Source of the DNA: Euphorbia lathyris
Lineage: Eukaryota > Streptophyta > Magnoliopsida > Malpighiales > Euphorbiaceae
DNA: 64,000 bases
NCBI RefSeq assembly: GCF_963576675.1
Contig: NC_088915.1
Span: forward strand, 6,825,001-6,889,000
Reading direction: 5' to 3'
How positions within the stretch are numbered: the first letter of the stretch is position 1; each line of letters starts with the position of its first letter. This document shows, in pieces, positions 33,376-43,924 of this stretch. The translations under genes and the position numbers were made by a program. The notes below the pieces were generated by a model. The model was not told the origin of the DNA. It saw only the letters and a program-made list of their open reading frames with translations, and searched no databases.

Positions 33376-33464
33376 GTTAGGGGGTGTTTGGTTGCTGCTT
33401 TTCATGCTTCTTTTTGCCTTTTGACCCGAAGAACAGTGGAGGCAAAAAGGAGCATGAAAAGCAG
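33376..33464. repeat. Small palindromic element with a 24-bp hairpin
   Basis: Starts GGGGGTGTTTGGTTG, a common MITE terminus. CTGCTTTTCATGCTTC...TTTTTGCC (33395-33418) pairs with 33441-33464 with one mismatch around a 22-base loop. Its right terminus is absent because the copia fragment begins there. Confidence 0.7.
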
Positions 33465-34157
33465 TTTCAGTTATGAGTTGGGAAGTAACACTTAAGTCAG
33501 TTTCCAACTCATTACTCAGATTACTCAGCTTCAGCTTGTACAAATTATTTACTGAGTGATTTTAAGCAAGCAACATATATATATATATATATATCAAGAG
33601 AAAGGGTTAGAGTTTACTCAGCAGACTTATCCTGGTTTGGTCTCTCCGCCTACGTCCAGTCCCTGGAATCCTTTCGAGCTTTTTCAATCCTCTACTGAGC
33701 TCTTTAAAGGTAGAGCACAAACCGTTTACAATAGCAACTGAGTATGCAAGAGTACCGTCCTCTATTCGTCTACTCAATCCTATCTACCACTGAATACTAT
33801 AACCGAGTACTCAGCTTCTCTCTACCACTGAGTACTATAACCGAGTACTCAGCTTCACTTTTCTAACCTTTTACAAATGATAAGAAATTGTTCTTAATAC
33901 AACAAAGAACACTTTAGATGACAGAATCAATCTAGACTTTTACACAATGATTGGAATTTGGTGTAAGAACTTGCTTTTTCTTTTCAGACAACTTCTATTT
34001 TGGATTATCACTTAGTGAAGATTTTGCTTGTCTGTATGTATATCTCTTGTATGTGTATCTGATCCAAGTGATGATTTGGCCTATTTATAGCAATCTTTGG
34101 GCTTCAATGATTTGAATCCCGATATAGCTGTTGTGGGAGCAACGGTCTTCTTCGTCA

Positions 34158-34952
34158 TCACGTGGTCATCTTCCTGGTAAACATGGCCATTTCCTCATCA
34201 TCTGATGAGTCAGCTTTCATGACAAGAGATTTTTGCTTCTTGTCCTCAGTTTTTTCTTTAGCCTCAAATTTTTTCATGGAGATCTCATGGGTCAGCAGAG
34301 ATCCGATGAGCTCATCATACTTGTACGTGGTCAGGTTCTGAGCTTCTTCAACGGTTGTCTTCTTTGCTTGCCAGCTCTTGGGAAGACTTCTTAGAATCTT
34401 CTTCACTTGTTCTTCTTCAGTGAAGTTCTTGCCGAGTCTTTTAAGCTCATTGATAATGTTGGTGAATCTTGCATTCATCTCCGAGATGTCTTCATTATCA
34501 TTCATCTCAAACAGCTCGTACAACCGCATATGCTGATTCACCTTGGACTCTTTGACCTTGCTGGTTCCTTCATAGGTCACTTCCAGCTTCTTCCAGATTT
34601 CTTGTGCTGACTCACAATCTGAAATCTTATTGCACTCTGCAGTATCTAACGCACAATGAAGCATATTGATAGCCGAAGCATTATTTTGCAATTTCTTAAG
34701 GTCATCTTCTGACCACTTAGCCTCACTTTTGACAGTTTTTACACCATCAATGGTTTCATAGGGAACAAATGGGCCTTGGACTATAGCTAGCCATGCACTC
34801 ATGGTTGTTGCCTGAATGAAGTTTTTCATCATGTTCTTCCAGAATGTATAGTTTGACCCAAAGAACAATGGAGGCCGACTAATAGATAATCCCTCAGGGA
34901 GTATTTGTGTTGTTTGATTTCCTGGAAGGAAACGAGTGCTGTTCTCATCCAT
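34158..34952 (-). CDS. Copia gag, fused at its end to LTR sequence
   Basis: 264 residues, from ATG 34952 (about 50 bases after the primer-binding site). Contains the copia gag core: RPPLFFGSNYTFWKNMM, AQEIWKKLEVTYEG, ISEMNARFTNIINELKRLG, ILRSLPKSW and LIGSLLTHEI. It ends in an Asp/Glu-rich stretch and a few codons of LTR, with no zinc knuckle. Frame otherwise open, so a truncated gag could still be made. Confidence 0.8.
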   Translation of the reverse strand: MDENSTRFLPGNQTTQILPEGLSISRPPLFFGSNYTFWKNMMKNFIQATTMSAWLAIVQGPFVPYETIDGVKTVKSEAKWSEDDLKKLQNNASAINMLHCALDTAECNKISDCESAQEIWKKLEVTYEGTSKVKESKVNQHMRLYELFEMNDNEDISEMNARFTNIINELKRLGKNFTEEEQVKKILRSLPKSWQAKKTTVEEAQNLTTYKYDELIGSLLTHEISMKKFEAKEKTEDKKQKSLVMKADSSDDEEMAMFTRKMTT

Positions 34953-35015
34953 TTACAGGGATCAGCTCAAGATAGTTTTATCTTGAATAGTGAGCTACTA
35001 TGCTCTGGTACCACT

Positions 35016-35299
35016 TGTTGGTCCCGTCTAACGTAATAGGATTAGTTCCAATGAGGGGGGGTTAGGAACTAATATAACTTTTTCGCTTAATAATGCTGAC
35101 TTAATTTAATGTTTGATAGTTTAACTCAGTTTTAGATCAGCAAGGCTGAGTGTGGTATGAGACAGCTTTAATCAGATGCTGACTAGAGCTGTTTCAGTTG
35201 TGAGTTGGGAAGTAACACTTAAGTCAGTTTCCAACTCAGCACTCAGATTACTCAGCTTCAGCTTGTACAAATTATTTACTGAGTGATTTTAAGCAAGCA

Positions 35300-35343
<44 letters not shown>

Positions 35344-36328
35344 CAAGAGAAAGGGTTAGAGTTTACTCAGCAGACTTATCCTGGTTCGGCCTCTCCGCCT
35401 TCGTCCAGTCCCCGGAATCCTTCCGAGCTTTTTCAATCCTCTACTGAGCTCTTTAAAGGTAGAGCACAAACCGTTTACAATAGCAACTGAGTATGCAAGA
35501 GTACCGTCCTCTATTCGTCTACTCAATCCTATCTACCACTGAATACTATAACCGAGTACTCAGCTTCTCTCTACCACTGAGTACTATAACCGAGTACTCA
35601 GCTTCACTTTTCTAACCTTTTACAAATGATAAGAAATTGTTCTTAATACAACAAAGAACACTTTAGATGACAGAATCAATCTAGACTTTTACACAATGAT
35701 TGGAATTTGGTGTAAGAACTTGCTTTTTCTTTTCAGACAACTTCTATTTTGGATTATCACTTAGTGAAGATTTTGCTTGTCTGTATGTATATTATGTCTT
35801 GTATGTGTATCTGATCCAAGTGATGATTTGGCCTATTTATAGCAATCTTTGGGCTTCAATGATTTGAATCCCGACATAGCCGTTGTGGGAGCAACGGTCT
35901 TCTTCGTCATCACGTGGTCAGCTTCCAGAGCTGCAGGCCAATCTTGTCTTCTAATTTTAGCAGGAGCCAGGTTTGCCAGATTCGTCTTTTTGCGCCAGGT
36001 TTATCTTCTTGCGCCAGGTTTGTCTTCTAGCCAAAAGTCAGATGGTCCATGCATCTCGAAAAGATCTTTAAGATGGATTTTCGAGGCTTCTGATTTGTGT
36101 CAGACCTTGTCTGCCAAGTTGACGGATCATTGACGCTGACTTGATTATTACTCAGCGGCTTCGCCTTCAAACTTTTCTTAAGAAGACATTTATTTTCTTA
36201 AAGCCGAGTTGCGTTCTTACTCAACGTCTACTGTGTGACTTGCTTATGCTGACTTTATTCTGTCTTTCTTTTATAGACTTATGGTTCCTGTTCTTGTTAG
36301 TTAACTTACTCAACATTGAACAAACACA
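35016..36328 (-). repeat. 5' LTR of the deleted copia element
   Basis: About 1.3 kb, plus-strand start TGTTGGTCCC; the end near ACAAACACA is approximate. Contains (AC)n(AT)n at 35298-35343, where the partial LTR has only (AT)n, and a TATTTATAG box on the plus strand near 35835. Confidence 0.65.
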
Positions 36329-37126
36329 TTAGTACAATTAAATCAAAGCACTTAAATTTAATTATTTTAATCATGGGAATAATTTTGTCAAATCAAAATC
36401 ATGTGGAAATGTGTTTCAACAAACTCCTCCATTTTGATATTGGCAAAAATATTCATTTAAGGAACTCAGTGTTGAGACTTAAATATATAACGTATAAATG
36501 AAGTTTAGAATAACTTGAAATATATCAACATATTCTATATCATGATCTTTTTAATTGTATATTATAAACTCAAAATAAACAAGTGATTAATGAGAAATTG
36601 ATGCTCAAAGCGAACCATTTGAAATGGTTTGAAAAAAAATAAATTAAAAAAAATTAAAAAATTCTGATCCCGCGTAAGGAAGAAATAAGAATTTTAACTA
36701 ACTTATAAGTAATGACATTTATAACCCTTTAACCAATTATTAGGGGAAAGACACTCTCATGCACATGGGGTGCAGTTAAAGCATCATTGGGTTAAAAGGC
36801 GCACCCACACGATGTGGACAACGTGAATGCCATACCGACATGAGACCCTTTCAACTGGCCTACTTTTGCTATATATTTTTTTAATTTGCAACAAACTAGG
36901 GTTGCACCGGTTCATGTTGGTTTGTTGAGGGTTCAACTAACTGATCGGACCGATCTGAGCCGATAACATTAGTAAAAATAGGGAGCGGAATGCCTAAGAA
37001 TCTAAAAATCCCAACTAGGTTAGCATCAACAGCAACCAAAGGGACAATTGGACCGAACATTATTCATTTTATTTTAGTTTCAAAATTCAGTGAGAAAATA
37101 TCATTTTGTACAAAAGTAAATATATA
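36329..37126. repeat. AT-rich DNA duplicated at 40080-41760
   Basis: 36480-36880 matches 40085-40170, 40808-40960 and 41516-41700 in order, without the two LINE insertions there. So it is the empty site of both LINEs. No gene. Confidence 0.65.
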
Positions 37127-37631
37127 GGGTAACTTACATCCAGGGTCATTGAATTTTATTCATTTTAACATTGTGGCCACTAAACTTAAATTCTTGACGG
37201 TATGACCATTGAATTTTACAATTTTTTAACATAGGTGGTCACTCAACGTCTCAAAATGACCGTTGACGGCCTCAAAATATAAATTCAAAGATTTATTGAT
37301 ATCATAAGGAACTTTAATTCTTGAAATTTTTGTTTTGAAGTAATTTAGGCATTGTTTGGTTAGGAGAAATATAGTAAATTTTTAAAGAGAAAAAACTCCA
37401 AAAAAATATGATTTTGGAAAATAAAAAATACGATTTCATGGTAAATGTCATTATGAAAACTTTAATTCTTAAATATTTTCATTTTGAGGTCGTTAACGGT
37501 CATTTTATGGAGTTGGTTAAAATTTAGTGGCCACTGATATTAAAAAGTGTAAAGTTCAGTGGTCACACGGCTAATAACTGAAGTTCAGTGTAAAATGGGT
37601 AAAGTTGAGTGGCAATTGGTGTAATTTACCA
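37127..37631. mobile_element. Foldback MITE (R6)
   Basis: Ends GGGTAACTTACATCCAGGG and, mirrored, GGTGTAATTTACC; inner inverted words GACCGTTGACGG and AACGGTCATTTT. Target duplication unclear. Confidence 0.55.
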
Positions 37632-37669
37632 AAAAAAAAAATATGTAATCGTCTAATTGAATCCTAGAA

Positions 37670-37828
37670 GGCGTGGGTCATCTCTTGTTTTTCAGAACCT
37701 AGTTCTAATCGGAATCGGAGAAGCTCTTCTTTTCCGATTCTATAAAAACCCACCGCAATTTGTTCTTTCAATAATCACAATTGAGAAATAATTATTGTGT
37801 TTGAGCAGAAAATTACAGGAAAGGAAGG
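37670..37828 (+). promoter_or_regulatory. UBL4 promoter and leader
   Basis: TATAAAAAC at 37741-37749, 88 bp before the ATG, in the copied promoter block. The last base of the box region differs from the other copies (C for G). Confidence 0.58.
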
Positions 37829-38134
37829 ATGCAAATATCGGTAAAAATTCCGGCCGAAAAAACCATAAGTATTGATGTATCGGTGTTAGACAGCATAAGC
37901 GATCTGAAGAAGAAGATCGAAGAGAATGAAGGGATTCCGGCAGATCATCAACGCCTGATATTTGGTGTGGACAAACTTGAGGATGATCGGACTCTGGTGG
38001 ACTACAATATCAAACACAAATCAACTTTATACCTCTTGGTAAAGCTCATAACTAGAGACGCTCAAGATGCGGCGTCGTTTGCGGTTTCTCCCCAAAATCG
38101 AAGAATTAACCAAGAGAGAAATAGAACTGGATGA
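37829..38134 (+). CDS. Ubiquitin-like protein UBL4 without a diglycine end
   Basis: 101 residues. I14-D16 and H63 differ from UBL2 and UBL3; otherwise it is the closest to the family consensus. It has the three-T tail (ASFAVSPQN) like UBL2 but no early stop, so the tail continues [11 protein letters not shown] to a TGA. The basic Arg-rich end is unique to this copy. R42, I44 and F45 are kept and D48 replaces the ubiquitin lysine, as in the other three. No intron, intact frame. Confidence 0.73.
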   Translation: MQISVKIPAEKTISIDVSVLDSISDLKKKIEENEGIPADHQRLIFGVDKLEDDRTLVDYNIKHKSTLYLLVKLITRDAQDAASFAVSPQNRRINQERNRTG

Positions 38135-38415
38135 AGCAAAGGCGAAGAGATCGGGAAACGATTTTAATGGAGGATGGCGATAATAATTTTGGTGCTAAAC
38201 CATTTTTTTTATTTATTTTTTTATTTATTTCTTTAAAATTATGTACGTTTCGAATTGAAGAGCATAGTTAATAATTGGCTTAATACATCGTTTGCGTAAA
38301 AAGTTTGATTGGTTCTCTGAATTTTTAAAGTGTTTCGGTAGCTTATTGAAGACAAAACCCAACCAGACCGGCCTTCTTCTTAGAGGCCACAACAAATATT
38401 TGGAAGCATTTTATG
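38135..38415. repeat. 3' flank of UBL4
   Basis: Matches other UBL flanks to about 38275, then a short R2 left-end fragment (GGCTTAATACATCG) and DNA shared with 20240-20305. No gene. Confidence 0.5.
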
Positions 38416-39028
38416 TAGGGCTGTAAATAAGCTAAACCGCTCATGAGCGGTTCAGTGGTCGGCTTGATAAAAGCTCAGCTCGATTATTAAACGATCAGCT
38501 CGTGAGGACGATTTTACTGGTTCGGTTCATAAACGAGCGAGCTTGAACATGCTAAATCTCGGCTCAATGAGAACATTTATGAATAAATTTTAGTTTTATA
38601 GAAACTATATAGTTTTGCGTTATTCACAGATATCTAAACTTTAGATACATCCTATGTTTACTTTATTTTTGACAAAGTAGAGTTTACTTTATTTTTTCTA
38701 CCATTGGATGAGCTTACTTTGTCAAAGTTCATCATTATCCAATGATGCTAAAAACAAAGTAAGGTTTATTTTGTAAAAAACAAAAAGTTATTTGCGAACA
38801 AACTTCATAAATATAATTAACGATTTACTCGCAAACAATTCATGGTTAGATAATTTTCTTATTAAACCAAGTTCAAAAAGGATTTTCGGCTAGAAACAAG
38901 CTCAAAGCTTGGCATGAGCTGAGCCGAGCTTGAGCAAGCCAAAGTTCCGCTCAGGCTCGAGCTCGTTAATTTTATAACGAGCCGAACTTGAGCTGGTCAA
39001 AACTTGGCCCAGCTCAATTATAACCCTA
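38416..39028. mobile_element. Non-autonomous hAT-like element
   Basis: 613 bp; starts TAGGGCTGTAAA and ends TTATAACCCTA. Bordered by ATTTTATG (38408-38415) and ATTTCATG (39029-39036), an eight-base duplication with one mismatch as in hAT elements. Inner GAGCCGAGC/GCTCGGCTC words; contains a nested mirror-image MITE at about 38640-38790. No transposase. Confidence 0.65.
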
Positions 39029-39036
39029 ATTTCATG

Positions 39037-40170
39037 TATTTGAAGGAAGTTTCTCCCCTCGAATTCCTTTATCTAGATTATTACAAGAATAAGAGAAGGT
39101 TCTTTTAGAGTTGGGTTGAATTAGTTTGATAAGGGTAGCGAGGGATTTGATTATCATTACATTGTTTTAAAAATCGGCCGAGACGGGGATGTTTAGAACA
39201 CCGTCCCGATTTTCTCAAATCGGACGGTATAAATCACTTTAAGAAAATTAAAGGATCTGATGTAAAGAGTCAATTGATCACTTTAAACAACAAGTATAGA
39301 AGATTAATAGAACATTTTTAAATTTTAAAAGTTCAGTTAACGTTTTGGAAAAGTTACAAAGCGCGATGTATTAAGCTATGTTTTTTTGCTTAAAAACCAT
39401 ATAATATGTTTTATCACTCAAACAACTCATTTCATGCCTTAAATAAATTTACAACCTAAAGTTTGGTTGTATTTCAAAATTATTGATTTTTTTTTTAATA
39501 AAAATAGGGAAAAGTGTAGAAATAAACATTATGGTTTGATCAATTTTTAAAAAAAGTTTTCGTGGATTAAAAGTTTGTAAATATGGATTTTGTGCTTTAT
39601 AAAATTTGCAGTTAAAGAATATATGAGTTAATTTTTCAATCAAATAATACTTGGTATTTAGTTGATTTGTAAAGTCAGACTTTGCAGGTTGAATAATTTC
39701 TCTGCAACAAAATATAATTTGCGTGCTTTTTCATTATTTATGAGCATCATAATTCATATTTCTATTCGATATAATGTTTATAAAACATTGAATTAAAAAT
39801 AAAATTAAATTTTTATTACTTAAAGAAACTAAATGTCTAATCTTATGTAATTGATTTAAAATTATTTTAAGGAAAAGTACGAAAATAAACGTTGTGGTTT
39901 GGATCATTTTCAAACATAGATTGTGTGGTTTAAAAGTTAGCAAAAAAGATACATTGAGGTTCATTCTGTTAGCAAACACTGACCAAATTGAATAACGGTG
40001 TTAAAAAAAGTCAAAAGTCAAAGGGAAAAGAGTTAATTTTAAACAATTTTTGGTTTGTTATTTTTTTTTATCAATTTGAGACTTAAATATATAACGTATA
40101 AATGAAGTTTATAATAACTTGAAATATATCAACGTATTCTATATCATGAGATCTTTTTAACTATATATTA
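39037..40170. other. AT-rich DNA, no gene
   Basis: 39170-39480 matches unit 1. 39480-40030 holds degenerate foldback words (GTGGTTTGATCAATTTT) related to 47390-47510; 39720-39850 resembles 45330-45440. 40080-40170 is the left part of the DNA duplicated from 36480. Confidence 0.5.
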
Positions 40171-40760
40171 AAAAGGTCTACCAGGTTATTAATAGTTTTT
40201 TGGAAGATTCTTTTGATCGTTATGTTCAAAGGAAGTCTATTCACTTTCTTTGCTGGAGAAGACCTCGAGAAGGGTTGATAAAGCTCAATACGAATGGCTC
40301 TTGTCTTGCTAATGGTAATATTGCTGCAGGTGGAGTCTTGAGAGATGATGGGGGTGCTTGGATTTCTGGGTTCTCGCATAATCTTGGCATAGGGTCTTCC
40401 TTCTTAGCTGAGTTGTGGGGTATTTATTCTGGTCTTGCACTGGCCAGCAGTATGGGGATTGTTAATCTTAGTGTTGAATCTGATAATCAGGAAGCTATCA
40501 GGTTAATTTCTAGTAATTTAGCTATTGGGATGAAAGGCAAGAATCGTATTAAAGGGATCAAGAGGCTCTGCCATTCCTTTGCTTCTATCACTTTCTGCCA
40601 TATCTTTAGAGAGCAGAACAGGGTGGCGGATCGTCTGGCGGCTGCAGGTCATGAAGGAAGTTGGGGAGTCACTAATTATCCTTCTCCTCCGGCCTTTCTC
40701 TCCTCGATCCTTCTGGAGGATGTGGTGGGGGTTAGCTTTCCAAGGCTAATCCCGGGTTAG
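40171..40760 (+). pseudogene. LINE RNase H, first catalytic Asp replaced
   Basis: Open from the truncation point to TAG at 40760. Motifs: NTNGSC (normally TDGS, so a catalytic Asp is Asn), AELWGI, ESDN, REQNRVADRLA. It ends with the VSFPRLIPG tail also seen at about 12080 in the other copy. Not a functional gene by itself. Confidence 0.8.
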
Positions 40761-40807
40761 GTTTTTGTTCTGTTTGCTTTTGTTTTCTTATTTCTACCAA
40801 AAAAAAT
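40171..40807 (+). mobile_element. 5'-truncated LINE, RNase H end
   Basis: Closely related to the LINE at 10594, with the same TTTCTACC-A(n) end. The empty site is at 36560-36575. The target duplication is too short or AT-rich to define. Confidence 0.82.
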
Positions 40808-40962
40808 AAACTCAAAATAGACAAGTGATAAATGAGAAATTGATTCTCAAAGTGAACCACTTGAAATAGTTTGGAAGAAGATAAAAACAATTAACAATTA
40901 TTATCCCACGTAGGAAAGAAATAAGAATCTTAACTAGTTTATAAGTAAATGACCTTTACAAG

Positions 40963-41496
40963 GGAACCCGGGTTTTGCCTATACAGGAGGGCTCATGCGC
41001 GATAGGAATGGGAACTGGAACGACGGATTCGCTGGAAACCTGGGTATTTGCACAACAGACTTGGCGGAACTATGGGGGATTTTCTATAGGCTATCTTTAG
41101 CTTGGAAGTCAGGGTTCAGATGAGTGATGGTTGAATCAGACTCAAAGGAGATGGTGCGGCTGGTTAATGGAAGCGGCAATTGCTATCACAGATACAGCTG
41201 GCTTGTTGAGGCGGTTAGGACGCTCATGAAGCGGAATTGGGATGTTACAGTGGCTCATATCTTCAGGGAAGGTAATAAAGTTGTTGATTGGTTGGCGAAC
41301 TTTGCAGGAACTCTCTCTTTAGGTCACCACGAGTGTGTTGTGCCGCCTGCAGGTCTCCAGAATATCCTTGACGCGGACATGAACGGCGCAGCAACAGTCT
41401 GCCGTGTTAGAGTTTAATGTTTTGTTAGTTGTGTTGTTTTTTTTCTTTTCCTTTTCCTTTTCTGCTCGGGGTTCTGACCCCTCTTTTTTACCAAAA
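40963..41496 (+). mobile_element. Second 5'-truncated LINE, different subfamily
   Basis: Bordered by a 19-base duplication with one mismatch, AGTAAATGACCTTTACAAG (40944-40962) and 41497-41515. Ends TTTTACC-AAAAA. Encodes the RNase H end with AELWGI and VESDSKE, a TGA near 41122, then VAHIFREGNKVVDWLA, ending at TAA 41415-41417. Confidence 0.88.
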
Positions 41497-41515
41497 AGTA
41501 AATAACCTTTACAAG

Positions 41516-42240
41516 CTTTTAACCAATTATTAAGGGAAAGACTCTGTCACGTGCAGGGATCCAATCAAAGCACCCTCAGATTAAGGGCGCACCTGCATGA
41601 CGTGGACGACGCAAATGTCAAACCGAAATGTGGCCCCTTGGAGCGGCCTACTTTTGCTATAATTTTTTTTTTTAATTTGCAACAAACCGGGGCGAATGCC
41701 ATGGAATTTATTTTTTTAAAATTTGCAACAAATCGGGGTTGCACCGGTTTATGCCAGAAAGCAAAACTACTCGGAGTCAAAGTGGTTGCTACCTTGATCT
41801 GAGCGGGAGGCATCTCTTCCTGGAACTTATTTGTGGGGTAAATTACACCCATAGCCAGGGACGAATCCAGGATTTTTTGTTAGTGGGGGCAAACTATAAT
41901 TTATTAGAAGATCATAATTTTCAAATCCCGAGAAAAATGGTGCAAATTTAAATATCTACTTAATTAGTGATTTTTCAGATCGTCACATAAAATGTGACAT
42001 AGATCACAAATGCCTAACTTTCTATTTCTAGAATGGACCACGAGATAATAATATTCATGTATGAACATTTTATGACCACTTAAATAAACTTCAGTATTTC
42101 TTTTATTTAACTTAATTAGTTTTGATAAAAGATGAATGCCTTTATAGAGTAAAATGTACTATATATTATAAAACAAATGATAATGAAGATTCATTTACAA
42201 CTAGTTTATATTCTACAACAATCGACTATAGAACACTAAA
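41516..42240. other. AT-rich DNA, no gene
   Basis: 41516-41760 is the right part of the segment duplicated from 36750, itself containing a short internal duplication of TTTAATTTGCAACAAA. 41835-41900 has TAAATTACACCCATAGCC, a MITE-like terminus without a partner that I can find. Confidence 0.5.
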
Positions 42241-42620
42241 CCACAACACCTAGCTCCACTGGAAAAGCTTATCTGGCTAATTAATGGTTACTATAAGTAG
42301 AATAAATTAAACTTAAATGCAAAAATTGACATGAAGATTTTGGAAACAAGTCTATTTTATTCATTTTTTAATATTAGCGAATAAGGATTGTAGCTATGCA
42401 GTATCTAGAGAAGATATTTTACGAGTTGTAATGCCACCCGAAGTTATTTGTTTTTTAAATGACCTTGTAATTTGGATTTTAGAATCTTAAAAGTTATTTT
42501 TTGAATTGGACTGAACTGTTGAATATTTTTGATGGAATTCGGTCAAATTCGGTCGACGAATAAAAATAATTTGGTCCAATTATCGATCTTGTAAAGAGGT
42601 AGGAGTTTCTATACAACATA
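42241..42620. repeat. Repeat X, first copy
   Basis: Starts CTAGCTCCACTGGAAAAGC and ends near TAGGAGTTTCTATACAACA. Recurs at 44369-44745 and, split by a foldback element, at 45630-45852 plus 47087-47215. Confidence 0.7.
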
Positions 42621-42839
42621 GAAACGGGCCCTAAGAAACAAGTGATTTTTAAGGCTACTACGTGGCCTCCTCATATCCAAGTTTTGTGAATTTGCTCTCT
42701 AAGTTTTCTGAAGTAAAGACCATTCTGCCTTTGTTCAATCTAATGAACTTGCTCTGTAAGTTTTTTGAGGCAAAGACCATTATGCCCTTTCGTAACCTGA
42801 TTCGAGAAAAATATCTTCATTGAATGGGCCAGCTGTATG

Positions 42840-43200
42840 GGCCTGTTGGAATTGAGACTAATTAGGTCCAATCTGTCTGAATTGAATTTATTGGGTCTGT
42901 TGGACTGAATTTGGTTCGTTGAGCTGGACTTGAACCGAATTTGATGTGGATCCCGATTGAATTTTGAATTATCTCTGACCTGAACAGATGTCGTTGGGTT
43001 TCTATGGAAAAAATCCGAGCTTTGAAATTTATTGGACTTGAACAGATAATTACATGTGCTTTGGAATTCACTGGATTTGTACGGACAATACCCGGAGCTT
43101 GAATTCATTAGACTTGTATGAATAAATCTCCGAGCTTTGAACTTTGTCGGACTTGTACGAATAATACCTTGAGCCTTGAGTTTGTTGGACTTGTACTATA
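42840..43200. repeat. Degenerate tandem repeat
   Basis: Imperfect units near 45-50 bp with GAGCTTTGAA and TTGGACTTGTACGAATAAT words, clearest at 43010-43200. No gene. Confidence 0.6.
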
Positions 43201-43924
43201 ATGGGATAACTCGGTCACTTAATATGATTTGGTCACTTTTTAAAGTATTCTTGAATTGTCTTCAACTTAAAAGTGATGATATTTTTGACATTGTGGAGTG
43301 GATCTCTAGATCCTAAATTACTGAAAAATAGAAATAATCAGAGAACTAATTATAATAATTCATGTAATATTTACTTATTAACAAATTTTTATTTTAAGCG
43401 TTCTATTGTCATTAATTTGTTCATTTGTCATAATTTATTATTTAGAAGTCAAATATATTATAAACGTTTAATTATAATATACATCTCAATCAAAGTCGTT
43501 TTTTAACTTCAATATCCGATATTTATATTATAATTCACAATTTAGATTACAAGTGTTTCCAAATATAATTTTCGACAAATAAATAAAATTGAGATACTAA
43601 TCTGATTGGTTGACACTTGAACTTTAATTAATAAATCATAACTCAAATTCAAACAAATTCAATTTTATCCAAAATACAAGAAACATATCTCGAATAAAAT
43701 TCATAATTATACATTAATTCTATTAAGTCGCATTTTGAATATAATTCAATATTTTTGAAATATGACAAATTAGCCTTGATCTCATAATTTTCTCCTTAAC
43801 AAATTAATTTCGAGATAATACCGCATATTCTGAATAATTTATGAATTGTTCAAATTTTAAGTAGAATTTATCAAAAATTTAAAAATTGGTCCCGAAAAAA
43901 ATTGGTATCTACAATATTCATTGT
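43201..43924. other. AT-rich DNA, no recognisable content
   Basis: I see no gene, element end or repeat in this stretch. Confidence 0.5.

Larger units (their letters stand above)
33465..36328 (-). mobile_element. Deleted copia element: partial LTR, gag, full LTR
   Basis: 33465-34166 repeats 35191-35920 almost exactly, so both are LTR sequence. Between them is gag on the minus strand. Protease, integrase, RT and RNase H and parts of the 3' LTR are gone: the gag frame runs straight into LTR sequence at about 34166. A primer-binding site with one mismatch (TGGTACCAGAGC, 35002-35013) precedes the 5' LTR. Confidence 0.8.

Noticed and set aside
9789..38134. UBL genes as processed retrocopies of polyubiquitin
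   Set aside because: The promoter with TATA box and the flanks were copied too, and no A-tail or target duplication borders them.
41551..41951. Overlapping short frames (83, 95 and 70 codons)
   Set aside because: They lie in the segment duplicated from 36750, where the frames are not kept.
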